Shown here piece after piece: positions 43,301 to 54,429 of a stretch of 64,000 bases of DNA (its first letter is position 1; each line of letters opens with the position of its first letter). Position numbers and translations under genes: made by a program. This DNA comes from Nematostella vectensis. Lineage: Eukaryota; Cnidaria; Anthozoa; Actiniaria; Edwardsiidae. Location of the stretch: NCBI RefSeq assembly GCF_932526225.1, contig NC_064034.1, positions 16,380,887 to 16,444,886 of the forward strand. The letters run 5' to 3'. The notes under the pieces are model-generated. The model had not been told where the DNA came from. It worked only from the letters and a program-made list of their open reading frames with translations, and did not search any database.

Positions 43301-46300
43301 TTTAAAAAAGAGTGGGTTTGGCTTTCATTCAAGGGTTGTAAATAAACTATTCAAATACATTTTCTATTTGTAATGGGAAATGTACTTTGTAATGGGAAAT
43401 TGTTACTCGGAATCAGTATTTTTGTGAAAATGACATTAAATATTCTCGAGGGCTTATCCCACAATTTTAACTTTACTCATTTAATAACAAAATAGAGTCG
43501 ATCATTTGTGTTTCCATAGAAATATTTAATCATAATAATTTCTTTGTTCTGGGTATTTATAACAGAGGACGAAAATGCAATAAAAACATGAATAAGAGGG
43601 GGAGTATGATGTATTTGCTCATCTCATGAGAATAAAAAATGAAGACAGCCAAATCTTTTTGTTTGCTGTTCTTCAAAGCCAAATTGACCAAGTGCGGCTA
43701 GAAAAGCCATTTTCGAGACACTCGGCTCAGTGATACACCTGATCTATTGCAATAAAAAAGCAGATCGGAAGTCCAATTTACAGGATGAAACGGCGGTCTC
43801 AAGGTGATGGTATTTGCTCTGAGATTATTATCAAGAATTTATTCAATAAAGAGAGAAAAGGATAAGCAATACGACGTGAAAAGCAGCAAGGTCATAAGAA
43901 ATAACGCCTTTTGAACATAAAGTTATCAGAAATAGGACTAAAGCACATCTGCTCTTATGTGGCAAATGAAAAAAAACAACATCTAATTTCAACATGTTAA
44001 AATATGATAGCAATGTTCAAACTGTGTAGTGCTGTACTAAGTGGAAGATTGAGTAAAGGAGGCATTTTATAACCCTGGGTACCACAGGCTCGAAGCTTCA
44101 CTATTAAGGTTCCGCAAGCAGGCGACAACGACTGAGCATTTGACTTGAAATTGTACAACGAAAAGACGTCAAAGTCGAGGACGGGCGGCGAGCAGAAAAA
44201 CAGTAAAAGCTACAGGATTTTAAAGGATAAAGGATTTTAGTTGAAGTGAAGGGAAGGAAAAGTAAGAAATTGAACTGGATTCAACTATACAAAAATAAAA
44301 AAGTTAGGGAATTTAACTGTACGAATAGAAGAGTTTGAATCGTAGAAATTGAAGAAATATAACTGCGCCATATCAAACTCGGTGGACAGGACGTGAGCAT
44401 GGCTAACAACACGACATTTTACGGGAACGTTTCTCTTGCCAGTCCCGTCCCTTGGTTTATTTGGTATAAGACGCCAGAAGATCATCGCCTTGGGCTTCTT
44501 TCCGCGTACATCGGCATCGTGACGCTCTCATTGCTCGGTGACATTGCGCTAATTGCAGTCATCTGCAAGTACCGGCACCTGCGAACCAAAGGGAACTACT
44601 TTGTACTGAACATGGCAGCGTCAGACATAGCCGCACTTCTTGTGCTTACTCGCTCTGTCTATATATTGCATAGTGAGTCAAACGCCTGGGACATCCAGGG
44701 TTGGCCAGGGGATATTCTGTGTAAATTAGCTGCCTTTACGCGCGATATTACGATCAGTGTATCCATACAAAGTATGGTTTTCTTGGCATTGAACAGATAC
44801 GTTGCCGTGGTCTATCCAGCAAGACCACCCCCGGTGATTCTGAGACCACAAGTAGCTATTCCCTTTATATGGGTTGCCGGGTTCGCCACGTTTGGAGTGT
44901 ACTTTCGGGTCTACAGAATCGAGGTAATGTATGGCGAGATTTACTGCTTCAACCGATGGGAGCCGCCATTTGACCCTTCAACCGGACAGCGTAACTTCTA
45001 TATAATGTTCATGATAACACAGTTCTTCATCCCGCTCCCGCTAATGACCGTCATCTACATCGCAATCGCCCTGAATCTCAAGCGGCAAGTGATACCAGGC
45101 GAGCAATTACCTGAAAACGAAAGACGCCAGCGAAAGCGCAACAAAAACGCTGTGCTGATGGCTGCCGCAATTGTCGGTTCTTTCGCAGTGTGTTGGGCTC
45201 CTCAGCACACATTTGAACTCCTACAATGGAGAGGAGCGTTGAGTGATTTGAAGTTTGAAGAGTACGTTTATATACACAATACCGTGGTAGTGATGACCTA
45301 TGCTAGCTTCGTCATTAATCCATTAATCTGTTTCATGTTTACTGAGGGCCTTCGTAAGGCGTTGAAGCAAATGTTGACGTGTGGCTGTTTCCTAAACTCG
45401 ACATGGATCGAACCCTCAAAGACGATGGAAACCAGCTTGAATTTACGAACTAGACAGCGCCACGATGAAACCGTGAACGAAGACGGCTGAAAATCAAAGC
45501 ATTTGATGCGAAAATTCAAGTAATAAAGATTGATTAATTGATTAATAAAATTGTGTCTGGTAGATGTCACTTGATAATGACGATGGTGACGATAATGATG
45601 ATAATGGTGATGAAGATGATAGGGATGTTGATGATGGTGGTCGCGATAATGATGTTGGTGATAACGGCGACAAAAAGATATGACTATGTTGAGCAAGGTA
45701 AACTTATTCTAACACTTTTGTACTGGCGAAAAATGTGTATCGAATATATGAAGTAATTTTTCTATGAATTGAATTAAGAATATTTTTAATTTAGATTAAA
45801 ATATCATATAAAAAGAGAGAACCAAAGGGGAGGAGTGAGGAATCTCCAGAAAAGAAGACAGAGGTGATCGTCCTATCTTTTAGTTTCGACCAACTTACTA
45901 TATAACACCCTTGTGCGCTCACACTTGTGTTACGCTAGCGAAATATGGGCCCCTCAGTCTTACATTTCCAACTTACGTCTGTGTGAGAGCGTGCAGAGGC
46001 GCGCGACGCGTTTTATCCTTTCCTGCCACTCGAATCCTGATCTGAGACCCAACTATAAATCACGCCTTATAACTTTGAATTTACTCCCCCTGTCATACTG
46101 GCTACAATGCAAAGATCTGTGTTTCTTCTATAAAGCAATTACCGGCTACCATGACCTTCACTTTGAAAAATTTGAATCTTTTAAGAAAATGTAAAAACAC
46201 TATATTTCAACCAAACTAAACTCTGACTTTGACCCCGACCGGATCCTACATGGGAAACAGTCTGCCATAAATGCTGCTTCTTCAGGCTGAATTGCTGTTA

Positions 46301-46473
46301 GATTAGTCTCTGTGTTTTTGTATTTTATCGATAAGTGTTCAAGTATCCGTAGGGTCGGGGCAGGCCTCGCCGGGACCTCGTGTCCGTTCGCCTTTCTCTC
46401 TCTGCACTTATTCTTGTCTGTTTTGTATGTATTTTGTTTGTATATCCTTATATATAAGTGTGGAGGAAGCCTC

Positions 46474-46532
<59 letters not shown>

Positions 46533-49500
46533 ACAAATAAACAAATAAACAAATAACAAATAAATAAATAAACAAATAAATAAATAAACAAATAAACAAT
46601 TAAATAAATAAATGAATGAATAAAAAATAAATAAATAAATAAAATAAAAACGAGAAATAGCAACTGCGTGTATGATATGTAACTTATGTAAATAAATTCT
46701 TGTATTTCTCATATACCCTTAATTCTTATTATAAAACCCAGCCCAATAACAGCGCCCCCCCCCCCCCCCCGCCCCCGAGAACTAACGTCCTTGCGCCCCT
46801 CCTCTGCACTAAAACTATCTCATACGATATACGACATAGAGATTGGGTCATTCTTTTTACGGCGAATTTATTCTACACGTATTTCTACAATTTGAAAGAA
46901 GTTTAACATTTTTAAAACAAATGTTAAAACTGTTCAGCATACTTTCAGGCATTTCTCTTGCTACGAAACCCTATGCAAATCCGCTTCAATCACTGTGAAT
47001 TTTAATCCATCCGTCGACTAAAACAGCTCGATTCTATTTCTTAAGTATCATTATACAGGGAAACTTATTTTAGATACATTGTCACGGAAGTCGGACCTTC
47101 AGTTTAGGTTTTCAACACTACTCAAAGGAGGCCAATTACCCCACCATTTTATGCTCCCGCATAATAGCGAGTGACTCAAAGAATCCATTTCCATCGGCTA
47201 ATTCAAGCAAGTAACTGAGATACTTTCCATTAAATATCTTGACAAGACAATTATGAAGTATCACACTTATATTGTGCATGGTTATCTAACTTTCCTTGCG
47301 AACAGACTGGTGTATTTTTCGATGTAAACAAAGGAGAGTTTGATCGACTTTCTTTAAATTGCCAGAAGAATGAAAAACGTAATACTACGGCGCAATGTTA
47401 CGGTTCAACGTTTTTATTGAAAAAATATGCTTGCAATAAGCACGTCGCAAAACGTGCAAATGATACAATATTGAACTTATATAAATATCATATAATAATA
47501 TACACTATATTGCCTAATAGCAGCGTATCATAGGGAGAACTGTCTGTGGGTCGTTCATGTTACTCTTTTTCTTTCGGAATGAAAAGTACAATACTGCGGT
47601 GTAATGCTAGCTATTCGGTGCAGCCTTATTTTTTAAAGAGTTCAATTCGTCAAACAGCATTTGCATTTCACTTTTTGATTTCGCGAACACGGTCACGTCC
47701 GCTTGGCATCCCTCCACCACATCCGCCACAGAGAGGACAATAACCCGGCCGGAGTCTGTGTTGCCGTTTATGCTCCCAGTGTTATTTATATCATTCGCTT
47801 TGGCAATCAGTTCTTCGCTGGAGCAGTTGAATTTCTTCATGAGCGACAGACTAGATTTTGTGAATCCAAACTGAGCCATGTAAGGGGCGAGAAGAAGATG
47901 GGTGGTATCGCCGCCGACCCTGGGGTTGAGATCGCATAGGTAACGCCCACCGTCCTCTGTGAAGATCACCTCGATGGTGACGAGACCAAAGTAACCGTTC
48001 TCGTGCAGGTAGTCTTTCACCGGGATGACAAAGTCGTCGTAGACCATGTCCTTAAGGCGATCCTGGTCCTCCCATTCGACGATAGCAGAAGACCATTGGA
48101 ACCCGGTGAACCCTCCGACTGTTGTTCCGACCCATGTCACTTCTCCGCTCTTAGATACATAGAACTGGTAGCTGGGCACGTCCACGATTGCGCTCAGGCA
48201 TTCTTGTAGAACGAACCCCTCTTTCCACTCGGCTTTGTCGATGACTTCAGAGAGTATGGCTTGGAGATGCTCGAGGTCGTTAGCGATTTGTGTACCACGG
48301 CCAGACCAAGACTGGTCAATCTTCATCAAGCACGGAAAAGACAGACTAGAGACGTTGATCCTCGGCGGGGAGCACACGTTAATTTCAGGAATCGTGCTTT
48401 TCAGTTGTAGTCTGTAATGCGTGTCAGGATTGACAGAGTGTTTGTTTTCAGACATGCCCTGCATCGCTCCGGTAGTGACAACAGGGACATTATCGCTTAA
48501 CCCCTCTTCAATAGTCTTGATCGTCGCCGGCGCAAACGCGGGCAGCCATTTTTTCCAGTGCGCGGTGAGGTTTTTGTCTGGCTGCCTGTCCATGAGTATC
48601 GGGACCTCACTACCAGCCGTCGCGAGATTTCTCATCGGGAACTGATACTCGAGAAACGTCTGCGAAGGCGGAGGGTAGTCGAAAACTCGATATTTTTTAT
48701 CGTTGAGGAACCTGTAGTCTTTTGATGAGTATGTGGACGGCCAGGCAGGAAGAAAGTAAGCCTCGTTTAAGTCCTTTTTTATCAAACTACTAAGCGTCAA
48801 GACTTCGTTCGCTGCCATTGCACACACGATATTTCGCCTCGAACAGCGCCTTGAAATCTTTCTCGATCTGTCTCTCGAACTCCGTTGAAGTAATCTGTCT
48901 AGTTCGCCCTCCTTTTATATGCAAGGCAGCCCGAAATCAGTCTTACTCGTAGACTAAACCGGTTTAACCGGATGCTACGCGCTACGCTCTGGTTCCATGT
49001 GCAGACGAAAAGAGCGTTAGGTCATCCAGCTTATCACGTCCCTAAACATCCAATCAGCGCTGTATACAAACAACGCTGAACCGTTTATCACACAAGAGTA
49101 AAATTGTTTTCTAGACACAACCAACATACACAACCATACGCTGAAAAACACTTACAGTTAAAAAGCTGACTCGCGCCAAACAGACGGCCAGTCGTCGGTT
49201 TCTACGACGACTACGACGGTTCACTGTTTATTTGAAATAATTAATCCTACGCAAAACGCTTAAATAATAGAATATATTAAAAAAAACTTGTTCTGAGTTT
49301 AAATAGCAATGTATCGTGTGAGAACCTGTCTTCGGGTTGTATTTTCTTTCTCCTCTGAACTCGTAACTCACGCAACTCTCCCGTCACGCTCGATCTTGAT
49401 TATCGAAATAAAAACCTTCACGACCAAGCATTGTAATAGTATTCAGTTATATTTTCAACGGATAAAAACGGTAAATACGACGAAATATGATGAATGTATA

Positions 49501-50828
49501 CTAAAATAAACCTCCGATTTACTATGCGAGTTTGCTAGACATTTGAAAGCCGAAAATATCTTGTTTTTCCTGACAAGCATAAATTACACAGACGAGTACT
49601 GGGATTCATTCAAATCGGTGCATCCGTGATTTGCATAAACTGGTTATAATAACATGATTTAAACCGGTCTAAATAATCAAGATTTTAGAACTGGTATTGG
49701 CATGAAGACAACTGACGAATTTAGAAATTTCTGGAAGAACGGGTTGGGAACACAGACATCTATTCCTTTGTCGATTTTTTTTTATTTAAAATACTTGAAA
49801 AAAATATTATATTTCGTATTGTATTTCGCTGGGCTGGCGTTATTAGGCTGGCGTTCGCGAAAAAAGAAAACACCAGCCAAACGAAATACAAAGAGAGCTC
49901 TTGTACCTTAGCACCAGAAAAGGTGTGCAGGTCCCAAACGAAGACCTAAAGGCCCAAACGAAGACCTTGTAAAATAGATTTGTTGATGCTTGGCAGGCCC
50001 GAGCCAGGATTTTGAGCGGGGTAGTTCGTTTATCCATTTTAGCCGACCAAATTTCCGGTATACTCCTCGCCTTATTACATTAAGCAATCAATATATCAAA
50101 TAAATGCAATCTTGTATTTAAAATGTTATAAGTAGGGTGCTTTTTAACATATAGTAAAGATAATTATTATAAAAATATTTTTATAGTCATTTATAAACAT
50201 ATTGATGTTCACGGTATATCCAGCCAAATGTTATATTTTTTTGTTTGCTCGGAGCGGACCTTCAAGCCGGGTGGGGGGGGGGGGGGGGGCTCGTCCGAAC
50301 CCCCCCTGGCTACGGGTCTGCAAATGGTAAAATACATTTGACTGTTACTTTAAATGAACTTTTCAGTCATACTACAGATATCCTTGCTCGCGGTTTTAAA
50401 CTTTATTTTAATTACAGTAAAGATACAAAAGGTATCCCAGTAAAAAGGGCAATTTTCTTAGCTCCTTTCATGCAAAATAAGGCCTAGATGGATGGGGTCC
50501 GAATAAACTAATATACAAAAGTGAGAATACGTTTTATAGCTTATAAACCATGATATTAACAACATTTTGTTAATAAAGGGGTATTGGACCAGTTTATAAG
50601 CAAAAGCTGTGTGATTTTCTTGACTCAGTCAGTGGCATCCTAGCTTTCCAACAGTGTACATTCTTATCACAATGGTTCGATGCATACCTTCAAGACCCTG
50701 AGCCGTAGCAGGCCTCAAAATGTGGGGGGAGGGGTACGGTACAGAATTATAAAGAAAGCGTGGATTCCGTTTTTAGTCATAATACCCCCTACTGGTCATT
50801 TCCTTATAATTTTTGAAAATGTTGCAGT

Positions 50829-50860
<32 letters not shown>

Positions 50861-53800
50861 GGGAGGGGCACATGCCCCATATGCCCCTACCCCTGCTACG
50901 GCCCTGATACCATTTATCCCTTAACGGATGATTGAGTGTTTTCATCTTCTTGTGACTACTTTGTATATTATTTTTTGGTTGTGGGGTACTACTCGTGTTT
51001 AGTATAGTCAAGTTGAGGGGCTTAAACTCCAGGGCAAACCAAGCAATTTTCATGCACAAGTCTAGTGAGCAACAAAAACACTGCAAGAGCAGAGAGCAGA
51101 AAAGTAGAGTTTTTTTGGCTATTAAAATTTAAAGAGCATGACTAAAACCATTTTATGTAAAATTGTGAATAAGACACAATTAAAGTTGTTCTAATAAACA
51201 AGAAAGTTACCCTGGGTACCAGAGTCTCAAGCTTTGTTTGTTTACTATGCGCCCTTTACTGACTGCGGAGTAAAGCTCTAGACTCTGGTAACCAGGGTAC
51301 AAGAAAGTAGACACAAAATAGTAATCATATCTTAGCTACTAACCTTTTGTAGAGTCCGTTCAATGTCAGGACATCTTTTTAGACATTGACGCACTTCTTC
51401 ATTCAAGTGACGATCATTGTAGAACATCTCAACACTATTCAGACGCGACTGGATCACATGCACTTGCGTTGATGGAGCACAAATCCGTGCGTGAAGAAGT
51501 CTTCTACCCGCATGGGTACAAGTAGTGTTCATAACACCGAATAAAGTGGCCTTCTTATCGGAATTCATTAGAGGCTCAGTGAGTTCAAGTGAGCGTCGGG
51601 TATTGGAGTCAATGGCCATGTGTGTTTGGTGGTTATATTGAGATGGTTTATTTAGTATAGGGGTCACATCTTTTTGTGTGTAGCTTAAAAAGTTGAGCAG
51701 CGCTACTCCAGCACAGAGTTCTATAGATGAGAAATTGGCTGTGTTTGTGGAAAGGAAGTGCTTGATGTTGTTTTGTGAGGTTGGATCACTGTTGTCAAAC
51801 CATTCTTCTGGGATTGTGGTGACATGGAATTTCTCTACACAGCTCAGTGGTGGTTTGCTTAATTTCTTTGGTACTTTGTAGTTTGGACTGGGGTTAGCTT
51901 CTTCCATATCTCTGGCTGTAATCAAAATCTAGGCAGTGAAACAAAAGGGGGGCAGACTCAAATGATAAATAATATGGCACTGTGAACTAGGGAGGGAGGG
52001 TCAAGGGCAGAAAATGCCACCCTTTTGAATGGGAAAACAGGTTTCCCTCCCTTGAGATAAAGGTTAGTACCAACATTTATAAAATACCCCCTTATGGAGT
52101 TGGAATATCTCTAACAACAGGACAAACCCTTCCATGTTATGTGAATAAATAAATGATTATGCCCCCTTTTTTTATTTGACAATGAAAGACAGTTTAGGGC
52201 AGCATGTATTTGTGTTAAGATGAAAAAAGGTTTAAACAAATGAACAGGTGGCCTATAAATGAAGTAAATATATTTCTCTTATTATAAATAATCTTTTCAT
52301 ACCTCAGCGGGATTAATTCTTGTTAGATCCTCTTCCAGAGTGTCTAGAGTTGAGGTGGCAAGGTGGAATTCTCCTGTTGAAATATCCACCCAGGCCACCC
52401 CAAGGGAGCCACCAGGGCCTCTAGTTAGACTGAGTAGATAGTTGGCATCAGGCTCTAGAGGCTCGAGTACAGTTCCAGGTGTGACAAGCCTCACCACATC
52501 ACGATGGATAAGCTTTGAAGACTTTGATGTCCTTTAAAAGCAATTAAGGAATAAAATAGATGCAGTGGAGCCTCCACATAAGGGGCAGCCTAGAAAAATA
52601 TCAAGAATCAGATGTTGTCTGATTGTTAGTACATGAATTTGATTATAGACTTTGCAAAGTGTCTGTTATATTAAGGATTTGTGTGTGCTTAATGGGGGTT
52701 TGTTATATGGATATTCCTTTCTATATTTTTCTAGAGAAATAAAACAAAGTCTGTATAATAATTTTGGGAAAAGCTACTTATTACAGTTCCCCCTCTCCTG
52801 ACTTTTTGTTGGGTATGGCTCATAGGGACAAAAAGGAACATGGAGGGGTGAGTGGGGGTAGGTGGCAAAATACTTACACTGGCTAACCAGGTAACACAGC
52901 AATATTTAATATCCCCACCCCACCACTATTTCATGTCCTTACTTCTCTGGTATTTGTTGCGAGATTGCAATCTGGAATCCATGTTGGACAAGTGGTGTTA
53001 ACCAGCTGTTGAGTGACCTGACAGGAAAACCAGCCATTAGCTTGCTTACAGTTGCACTTTTAGTCAAGCGCAAAGACAGCTTCTGTGAAACATCAATGGC
53101 ATCCTTTCCATAAATCTCATAGAAATCTCCAACTTGAAACAGCACAACAAACTCTGGGTAACGTTTCTTGATCTCATTGTATTGGCACAAGAGATTGTTG
53201 GTTTTGGCTGCTGGTTTGGTATCACTTGAAAAGTAGACTTTACATATTCTTGATACTTCTTTCATTCGAGTATGTGAAAGCAGCCTCTGCACCCTGAAAG
53301 AAAAACACATTATGGTAAAGATACCAAAAGGGTCTGATTTTCTAAAAAAATACCCCCTTTTCAAGAAAACAGCATCCTTTTTTAGTAGTCACCATCCAAG
53401 TTAAATCCCCTCACCCAAAGTTACACTGACCCCCTCAATCCCACCCCTCCCCCAAAAAGTAACAACAACAAAAACAACATTGTAGCTTGTAGGGTGGTTG
53501 GTGACAAAATCTTAGACTATTTGCATATGATAATTTGTCCCAGTCCACCCATGCCATGGAAATCATGCCAGTCAATCAAGCTCCTGTCATGGACCATATC
53601 AGCTGCTCCACTCCCAAACCCCAGGGGGGGGAGGGGGTTTTCCCATGTCGATCTGATAGGGATGCTTGTCGTATTTCTTAGGGGTCAAAATCAGGCCTCA
53701 GGTATTTTTTAGGGGGTATCCGAGGAAAAATAGGCTTTTCTCTTAGAATTGGTATTTTTAGATTTTTTGGGGTATTTTTTAGGGTAGCAACTTTAGGTGT

Positions 53801-54243
53801 GCCGGTATTATTTAGGGGTATTTTTCGAATTTCCCGACGAGCATCCATATCACTTTTACCCTGAAGAGCCCCCCCGGGCCCAAACCCCATTACTCTACCC
53901 TACCCTAGCATATCCAACAGTACAAATTGGCAACATCTAGGGTACGAAAGTAATTAACTTTAACTGTTAATTACATAGCTTAATTATGTGCGTCAATATG
54001 TTGATGTAATAGGGTAAGGGAGTCATCCAATATCTATATTTTTAAAGTTTATAAAATTAGTTGCCATTGAGGCGAAGTTCATCTGCATCAGACCGTGCAC
54101 GGTAATATCTCTGAATATGATATCATCCTTACAGACAAAACTAACAATGAAGTGTATAAGTAGATTAATATCATCATCGCGTACCTCTCAGCTGTGAGTT
54201 CAGTTAAAAAATAAAAAGAACTCCGGGTAATGACTCCCGCCAT
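34444..54243 (-). CDS. MSH1: MutS homologue of the bacterial/mitochondrial MSH1 type
   Basis: Eleven exons on the minus strand: 54243-54185, 53293-52943, 52531-52303, 51928-51344, 42420-42116, 38089-37846, 37631-37382, 36674-36588, 36166-36023, 35628-35426, 35163-34444; 3177 nt, 1058 residues. The N-terminus [16 protein letters not shown] then [11 protein letters not shown] is basic and looks like a mitochondrial presequence. Domain I has [13 protein letters not shown], with the Phe-x-Glu mismatch-contact motif of bacterial MutS. Domain II has [12 protein letters not shown] and VDISTGEF. The ATPase has [11 protein letters not shown], Walker A GPNMGGKST (split by intron 7), Walker [22 protein letters not shown], and [10 protein letters not shown]. 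MutS binds mispaired DNA and signals with ATP; location in mitochondria is inferred. The last exon adds about 190 residues beyond the ATPase, including 11-residue repeats. Introns 5 and 9 carry junction-derived arrays; intron 4 hosts two genes. Confidence 0.92.
34525..34765 (-). repeat. 33-bp coding repeat in the MSH1-like C-terminus
   Basis: About seven degenerate 33-bp units encode 11-residue peptides such as [22 protein letters not shown] and [11 protein letters not shown]. The frame is kept. The units are clearly diverged from one another. Confidence 0.8.
35766..36040 (-). repeat. 81-bp repeat copied from the MSH1-like exon 9 donor
   Basis: Three further copies of the end of exon 9 follow it on the minus strand at exactly 81-bp steps (matching cores at 36039, 35958, 35877, 35796). 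Each carries ACTGAAAAATCACTCGTCTT, GAAATCG or GAAATCC, and GTATGTCACGC or GTATATCACGC. The true donor is at 36022. The frame stays open across the array, giving peptides like [14 protein letters not shown] then [12 protein letters not shown]. Confidence 0.93.
36775..37345. repeat. (ATC)n trinucleotide-rich region
   Basis: About 560 bp of interrupted CAT/ATC repeats in MSH1-like intron 7. Poly-His, poly-Ser, poly-Met and poly-Asp frames here are artefacts. Confidence 0.95.
39476..39700 (+). mobile_element. LINE 3' fragment, copy 1
   Basis: Forward frame with [14 protein letters not shown] and [10 protein letters not shown] resembles the extreme C-terminal region of non-LTR retrotransposon proteins. 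Inserted between array units. Confidence 0.55.
40411..40640 (+). mobile_element. LINE 3' fragment, copy 2
   Basis: Nearly identical to 39476-39700 at an offset of 932 bp, with the flanking array units also matching. It arose by block duplication of the array, not by a second insertion. Confidence 0.65.
42421..44398. other. 3' part of MSH1-like intron 4
   Basis: AT-rich, with a partial family D MITE end at 44073-44130 (CCCTGGGTACCACAGGCTCG). The promoter of the following GPCR should be near its end. No gene seen. Confidence 0.5.
44399..45490 (+). CDS. intronless class A GPCR, nested in MSH1-like intron 4
   Basis: 363 residues, opposite strand to the host gene. The ATG at 44399 gives [10 protein letters not shown], with two N-glycosylation sites (NNTT, NVSL). 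Seven helices: TM1 about 30-55, TM2 67-90, TM3 106-130, TM4 149-170, TM5 197-222, TM6 245-265, TM7 286-310. Class A marks: [14 protein letters not shown] in TM2, a cysteine before TM3 (DILCKLAAF), [10 protein letters not shown] (NRY for DRY), [10 protein letters not shown] in TM6, and [11 protein letters not shown] in TM7 (NPxxF for NPxxY). The tail has a TCGC cluster that may be palmitoylated. The overall look is that of peptide-type receptors; the ligand is unknown. AATAAA follows at 45524. Confidence 0.88.
   Translation: MANNTTFYGNVSLASPVPWFIWYKTPEDHRLGLLSAYIGIVTLSLLGDIALIAVICKYRHLRTKGNYFVLNMAASDIAALLVLTRSVYILHSESNAWDIQGWPGDILCKLAAFTRDITISVSIQSMVFLALNRYVAVVYPARPPPVILRPQVAIPFIWVAGFATFGVYFRVYRIEVMYGEIYCFNRWEPPFDPSTGQRNFYIMFMITQFFIPLPLMTVIYIAIALNLKRQVIPGEQLPENERRQRKRNKNAVLMAAAIVGSFAVCWAPQHTFELLQWRGALSDLKFEEYVYIHNTVVVMTYASFVINPLICFMFTEGLRKALKQMLTCGCFLNSTWIEPSKTMETSLNLRTRQRHDETVNEDG
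45850..46475 (+). mobile_element. 5'-truncated LINE
   Basis: Forward frame at 45900-46190 encodes the end of a reverse transcriptase: [49 protein letters not shown], then a stop and 3' UTR leading into a TAAA tail. 5' truncation and a simple-repeat tail are typical of CR1/L2/Jockey-like insertions. Confidence 0.75.
46476..46650. repeat. (AAAT)n microsatellite, LINE tail
   Basis: TAAA/AACA tetranucleotide repeats extend the 3' end of the LINE. Confidence 0.95.
46651..47606. other. intronic spacer in MSH1-like intron 4
   Basis: Contains a C homopolymer at about 46753-46770 and, at 47409-47415, TTTTTATT, whose complement could be the poly(A) signal of the ATP-grasp gene. No gene seen. Confidence 0.5.
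47607..48818 (-). CDS. intronless ATP-grasp ligase-like protein
   Basis: 403 residues from the ATG at 48818 (an in-frame GTG lies three codons upstream) to TAG at 47607, nested in MSH1-like intron 4 on the same strand. The central and C-terminal parts carry an ATP-grasp core: [19 protein letters not shown] (nucleotide-binding lysine and glycine-rich loop), [18 protein letters not shown], and [12 protein letters not shown] with [13 protein letters not shown], supplying the Glu and Asn that bind magnesium. Such enzymes join a carboxylate to an amine or thiol through an acylphosphate. The substrate is not evident; amino-acid or peptide ligases are the nearest functional guess. Absence of introns could reflect retroposition or an old horizontal transfer. 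Confidence 0.82.
   Translation of the reverse strand: MAANEVLTLSSLIKKDLNEAYFLPAWPSTYSSKDYRFLNDKKYRVFDYPPPSQTFLEYQFPMRNLATAGSEVPILMDRQPDKNLTAHWKKWLPAFAPATIKTIEEGLSDNVPVVTTGAMQGMSENKHSVNPDTHYRLQLKSTIPEINVCSPPRINVSSLSFPCLMKIDQSWSGRGTQIANDLEHLQAILSEVIDKAEWKEGFVLQECLSAIVDVPSYQFYVSKSGEVTWVGTTVGGFTGFQWSSAIVEWEDQDRLKDMVYDDFVIPVKDYLHENGYFGLVTIEVIFTEDGGRYLCDLNPRVGGDTTHLLLAPYMAQFGFTKSSLSLMKKFNCSSEELIAKANDINNTGSINGNTDSGRVIVLSVADVVEGCQADVTVFAKSKSEMQMLFDELNSLKNKAAPNS
48819..49990. other. 5' flank of the ATP-grasp gene, intron 4 spacer
   Basis: GTATTTCGCTGGGCTGGCG and CACCAGCCAAACGAAATAC at about 49818-49890 form an imperfect inverted repeat. Nothing else recognised. Confidence 0.4.
49991..50325. mobile_element. 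MITE family E, complete copy
   Basis: Terminal inverted repeats GCAGGCCCGAGCCAGG and CCTGGCTACGGGTCTGC. Inner termini (TTTTGAGC and TTCGTTTA; CCGAACCCCCC) match fragments at 13745 and 28636. AT-rich centre, G homopolymer near 50273-50290. Confidence 0.65.
50694..50910. mobile_element. MITE family B, copy 2
   Basis: CTGAGCCGTAGCAGG at the left and CCTGCTACGGCCCTG at the right are inverted repeats. A G homopolymer of over 30 bases sits at about 50829-50860. Uninterrupted version of the element at 5123. Confidence 0.7.
51208..51298. mobile_element. MITE family D with target-site duplication
   Basis: 91-bp palindromic element, ends TACCCTGGGTACCAGAGTCT and AGACTCTGGTAACCAGGGT, flanked on both sides by ACAAGAAAGT (51198-51207 and 51299-51308), a 10-bp duplication. 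Relatives at 6815 and 44073. Confidence 0.8.
53620..53890. mobile_element. MITE family A, copy 2 (MSH1-like intron 1)
   Basis: Inverted termini: CTGATAGGGATGCTTGTCG at the left and CGACGAGCATCCATATCAC at the right, flanked by G- and C-rich runs. The centre repeats GGTATTTTTTAGGG. Matches 2440-2665 in reverse complement. Confidence 0.7.
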
Positions 54244-54429
54244 TTTTATATTGTTGACATGTCTGCGATACTTCAGTACAGCGGCTCAGTGCGGGGACGG
54301 TAACGATATTCACGCGTGCACTTCACGCAAGTTCGACTCACGTGTAGCAAGATGGCGGACAGACAACATGTGAAACTTGGGTTTCAAAGGCTCTAGTACC
54401 TAGTAATTCATTGCCTAAAATATCTTATA
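54244..54429. promoter_or_regulatory. bidirectional promoter between MSH1-like and POLR1A, with YY1-like site and uORF
   Basis: Only 186 bp separate the divergent start codons. AAGATGGCGGAC at 54349-54360 matches the YY1 consensus core. Its ATG (54352) opens a 14-codon upstream frame ending TAG at 54394-54396, ahead of the POLR1A ATG at 54430. The region has no TATA box. That both genes serve organelle or ribosome maintenance is context only. Confidence 0.6.

Noticed and set aside
44393-44398. GTG start for the second GPCR
   Set aside because: The ATG six bases downstream is the normal eukaryotic start and begins the glycosylated N-terminus.
52939-53364. MutS first exon starting at the ATG-like codon near 53364
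   Set aside because: An acceptor at 53294 and a matching upstream exon (54243-54185) with presequence give a better, in-phase start.
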